This document shows, one piece after another, positions 62,108 to 64,000 of a DNA stretch of 64,000 nucleotides. The notes under the pieces were generated by a model. It was not told where the DNA came from. It saw nothing but the letters and a program-made list of their open reading frames with translations, and did no database searches. The stretch is from Actinomadura barringtoniae (GTDB lineage: Bacteria; Actinomycetota; Actinomycetes; Streptosporangiales; Streptosporangiaceae). Where the stretch lies: the NCBI RefSeq assembly GCF_017573505.1, contig NZ_JAGEOJ010000001.1:558001-622000 (forward strand), written 5' to 3'. The number at the start of each line of letters is the position of its first letter. The first letter of the stretch is position 1. The position numbers and the translations under genes are program-made.

Positions 62108-62408
62108 CGGGCTTCCACCAGAGATCCCCCACCTCAGGCGCCCGGGTCACCATGACTCGGTGGTCACAGTCATCCCCATTTGCCCCGGGAAGTCAGCAGT
62201 TCCGCAGTGATGCCGGGGCTGTCGGCGCTGCCGGACACGCCAGGACGGCGGGGAACGTGAAGTCGTGGATCACCAATGAAACCGGGAGGCTCTTGGGTCC
62301 CCATCGGCCCGTCCATCAACTAAGCTCGTTGGCTCCCAATGATCGGCCGGTTATGCTCCGTCCTTATACATGGCAATGACACCCCCTGGTCAAACCGCCG
62401 GAGGCGGG
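62108..62408. other. Divergent promoter region for LAL and response regulator genes
   Basis: About 300 bp. Near 62325-62368 there is TTGGCTCCC...GGTTATGCT and CTTATACAT, consistent with a promoter for the plus-strand response regulator. No operator is clear. Confidence 0.35.
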
Positions 62409-62987
62409 ATGAGCGTCGACGAAACGGCCCCCCTACGCGTGATGGTGGTGGACGGCAATCCCCACGTGCGCGCCGATGTCGTCTCGCTGCTTGCCGGCAG
62501 CGAAGAACTCGAGGTGATAGCCGAGGCCGGAGACGGCCCCGATGCGGTGGGTCTCGCCGAACGGCTGAAGCCCGACATAGTTCTGCTCGACGCCGACGCC
62601 GCCCGTACCGGGCACGCCGCGCCTCTCAGCCGCAGCGCGCGCGTTTTCGTGCTGGCATCGGCCGAGGACCAGGGCACGGTGGAGGCCGCCATTCGCGGCG
62701 GCGCGTGCGGTCACCTGGTGCCGGGCGCGTTCACCGTACGAGACCTGATTCGCAGCGTGCGCGACGCCAGCCGCGTCAGCCTGGGACTCTCGGCGCGCGA
62801 GGCCGAGGTCATGGACCTCATCGCGAGCGGGCGCTCGAACGGCGAGATCGCACGCCAGTTGTTTCTGAGCGAAAAGACCGTCAAGAACCACGTCAACCGC
62901 ATCTACGCGAAACTCGGCGTGAGCTCCCGAGCCACTGCCATCGCACTATGGCGCGGCATGATGAGCGTCCTCCCCGCAAAAGACTGA
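62409..62987 (+). CDS. LuxR-type response regulator with atypical receiver
   Basis: A 192-residue regulator with an N-terminal receiver and a C-terminal GerE domain ([37 protein letters not shown]). The receiver keeps the likely phospho-acceptor in DIVLLDADA, but the acidic pair is V-V-D-G-N rather than D-D/E-D, and the conserved Lys is missing (GHLVPGAFT in place of YLLK). Such receivers usually work without phosphorylation. The start at 62409 has GGAGGCGGG just before it; a longer frame from 62370 is possible. No kinase gene is adjacent. Diverges from the LAL regulator. Confidence 0.88.
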   Translation: MSVDETAPLRVMVVDGNPHVRADVVSLLAGSEELEVIAEAGDGPDAVGLAERLKPDIVLLDADAARTGHAAPLSRSARVFVLASAEDQGTVEAAIRGGACGHLVPGAFTVRDLIRSVRDASRVSLGLSAREAEVMDLIASGRSNGEIARQLFLSEKTVKNHVNRIYAKLGVSSRATAIALWRGMMSVLPAKD

Positions 62988-63109
62988 GTTGCGCCTGCCG
63001 CCCACAAACTAACCCCCGCAAATAAGACTCCCGCCGCATCGACTCCCATCTCCCCGACTCCCCTCGCCGTCTCCCCTCCTCTTAGCCCGCTTGGCTCGGG
63101 GCCCTCGGC

Positions 63110-63703
63110 TTATGCCGCTCGTACGCCCAGGCAGTCGCGCAGCCTGATCAGGCCATCGCGCATGCGGGTCTTAACCGTGCCCAAAGGCAGTCGCAGAAGC
63201 TCCGCGACCTCCCTGTAGGTGTGGCCGCCGTAGTACGCCAGGGTCACCGATTCGCGCTGCGCGCTGGTCAGGCCCTGAAGGCAGCGGCGGACCCGTTCGC
63301 GCTCCAGCTGGTCGACGACCTGCTCGGCGACCTCGTCGTGCGGAACGTCCCTGGTGGAACGGGCTACGCGGTCCTCGCGTTCAACCGTCGCCTGGGCCGA
63401 GCGCACGCGGTCGACCGCCCGTCGATGCGCCATGGTGGTGATCCAGGCGATGGCGCTGCCGCGTCCCGGATCGAACCGCGACGCCTTACGCCAGACCTCG
63501 ACGAGGACCTCCTGCGCGACCTCCTCCGACTGGGCCGGATCACGTACGACCCGGCGGATGAGGCCGTAGACCGTACCCGCGACCTCGTTGTAGAGCTGTT
63601 CGAACGCGGCCATGTCGTTGCGCGCCACGCGTACGAGCAGGGCGTCGAGGCCGGACGGCTGGGCGGCCTCCGGGCTGGGCGCGGGTGCCCTGCGTCCCCA
63701 CAT
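63110..63703 (-). CDS. ECF sigma factor, SigK-like
   Basis: A 197-residue sigma factor. Region 2 shows FEQLYNEVAGTVYGLIRRVV, EVAQEVLVEVWRKA and SAIAWITTMAHRRAVDRVR, and region 4 has LTSAQRESVTLAYYGGHTYREV and LPLGTVKTRMRDGLIRLRDCL. The end matches the SigK (ECF19) group. That group normally has an anti-sigma RskA gene next to it; here the next gene downstream is on the other strand and no anti-sigma gene follows. It starts at 63703, overlapping the stop of the transporter-like gene (ATGA), so both are co-transcribed. Confidence 0.9.
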   Translation of the reverse strand: MWGRRAPAPSPEAAQPSGLDALLVRVARNDMAAFEQLYNEVAGTVYGLIRRVVRDPAQSEEVAQEVLVEVWRKASRFDPGRGSAIAWITTMAHRRAVDRVRSAQATVEREDRVARSTRDVPHDEVAEQVVDQLERERVRRCLQGLTSAQRESVTLAYYGGHTYREVAELLRLPLGTVKTRMRDGLIRLRDCLGVRAA

Positions 63704-64000
63704 CAGCCGAGGGCGCCCGGCAGGCTGCGCAGCACCAGCCCCAGGCCGAGCAGGATGACCGCGGCCGAGGTCATCACGGGCAGGGCGCGGGCTCCGGCGC
63801 GGCGGAGACGGCCTGTTGAGGTGGGCAGCCGATCTGCCAGGGCACGGCCGGTGCCCAGTACGAGGAGGCCCACCAGGATGAGTGCAAGGGCAAGCCCCGC
63901 TCCGTACGCGATGACCAGGGCCACCCCGAACCAAGCCTTGCCGATGGCGGCCGCGCCTACCAGGACGAGGACCGCGGAGGGGCTCGGCACCAACCCTCCT
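63703..64000 (-). CDS. NicO-family nickel/cobalt transporter-like protein (5' end outside window)
   Basis: The visible ~98 C-terminal residues include GGLVPSPSAVLVLVGAAAIGK and FGVALVIAYGAGLALALILVG and a last helix, the C-terminal half of NicO/RcnA-type metal transporters. The gene continues past base 64000, so its start and metal-binding N-terminal helices are unseen. It is coupled to the ECF sigma gene by a 1-nt ATGA overlap. Confidence 0.8.
   Translation of the reverse strand, partial: GGLVPSPSAVLVLVGAAAIGKAWFGVALVIAYGAGLALALILVGLLVLGTGRALADRLPTSTGRLRRAGARALPVMTSAAVILLGLGLVLRSLPGALG

Overview
The window is high-GC actinomycete DNA. GTG and TTG starts, ATGA gene overlaps, a SAM-IV riboswitch, membrane-linked sigma factors, a TMEM175-type channel and SCO6745, DUF4328 and DUF2510 proteins all point to Actinomycetota. 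The gene types would suit Actinomadura or another Streptosporangiales member, but that is inference. I see no ribosomal RNA, CRISPR array, integrase or transposase.

Region 1 (1-7.1 kb, minus strand) is the most unusual. It runs in transcription order from a group II PLP decarboxylase to a phenylacetate-CoA-ligase-like adenylase, four tandem small proteins that look like PixA/AidA inclusion-body proteins, and a degenerate DAHP-synthase-like domain fused to an intact-looking chorismate mutase. It has the shape of a small aromatic-metabolite locus with structural proteins. Region 2 (7.4-12.5 kb, minus strand) is a TetR-linked catabolic-type operon: two paralogous membrane proteins, a fumarylacetoacetate-hydrolase-family enzyme, a glyoxalase/extradiol dioxygenase, a frameshifted FAD oxidoreductase and the TetR gene. 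A near-ideal operator sits upstream.

Region 3 (12.6-20.9 kb) is mostly housekeeping: a TMEM175-like channel, a tRNA that reads as Ile(UAU), a two-domain FKBP isomerase, a bifunctional penicillin-binding protein, and a SAM-IV riboswitch before a class V PLP enzyme. Region 4 (21-36 kb) holds a ~1,600-residue protein with four SseB-like domains, a collagen-like stretch and a distinct C-terminal domain, overlapped by a small partner gene. Surface proteins, a NarL-type two-component system, an S33 exopeptidase and membrane proteins follow.

Region 5 (34.9-41.8 kb) looks like an insertion hot spot at the 3' half of a SpoU/TrmH rRNA methyltransferase gene. An intact copy and a ~420-bp displaced, decayed 3' fragment lie as direct repeats on either side of a STAND NTPase with TPRs, an XRE/coiled-coil/DivIVA protein and a small membrane protein. 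Region 6 (41.9-50.8 kb) has an EEP-family phosphatase/nuclease, a solute-binding/VWA membrane protein and two paralogous fusions of ECF sigma factor, zinc-finger anti-sigma domain, membrane segment and extracytoplasmic domain. Region 7 (51-64 kb) has a MocR regulator diverging from a PNPOx-fold protein, oligoribonuclease, tRNA-His, a membrane-anchored AA10 LPMO, an SDR/hydrolase/LuxR cluster, an atypical response regulator, and an ECF sigma factor behind a NicO-type transporter cut by the window edge.

Three genes (FAD oxidoreductase, DUF2510 protein, LAL regulator) are each broken by one apparent single-base loss. Draft-assembly error or real decay cannot be told apart here. Short GC-rich tandem repeats are unusually common, both between genes and inside reading frames.
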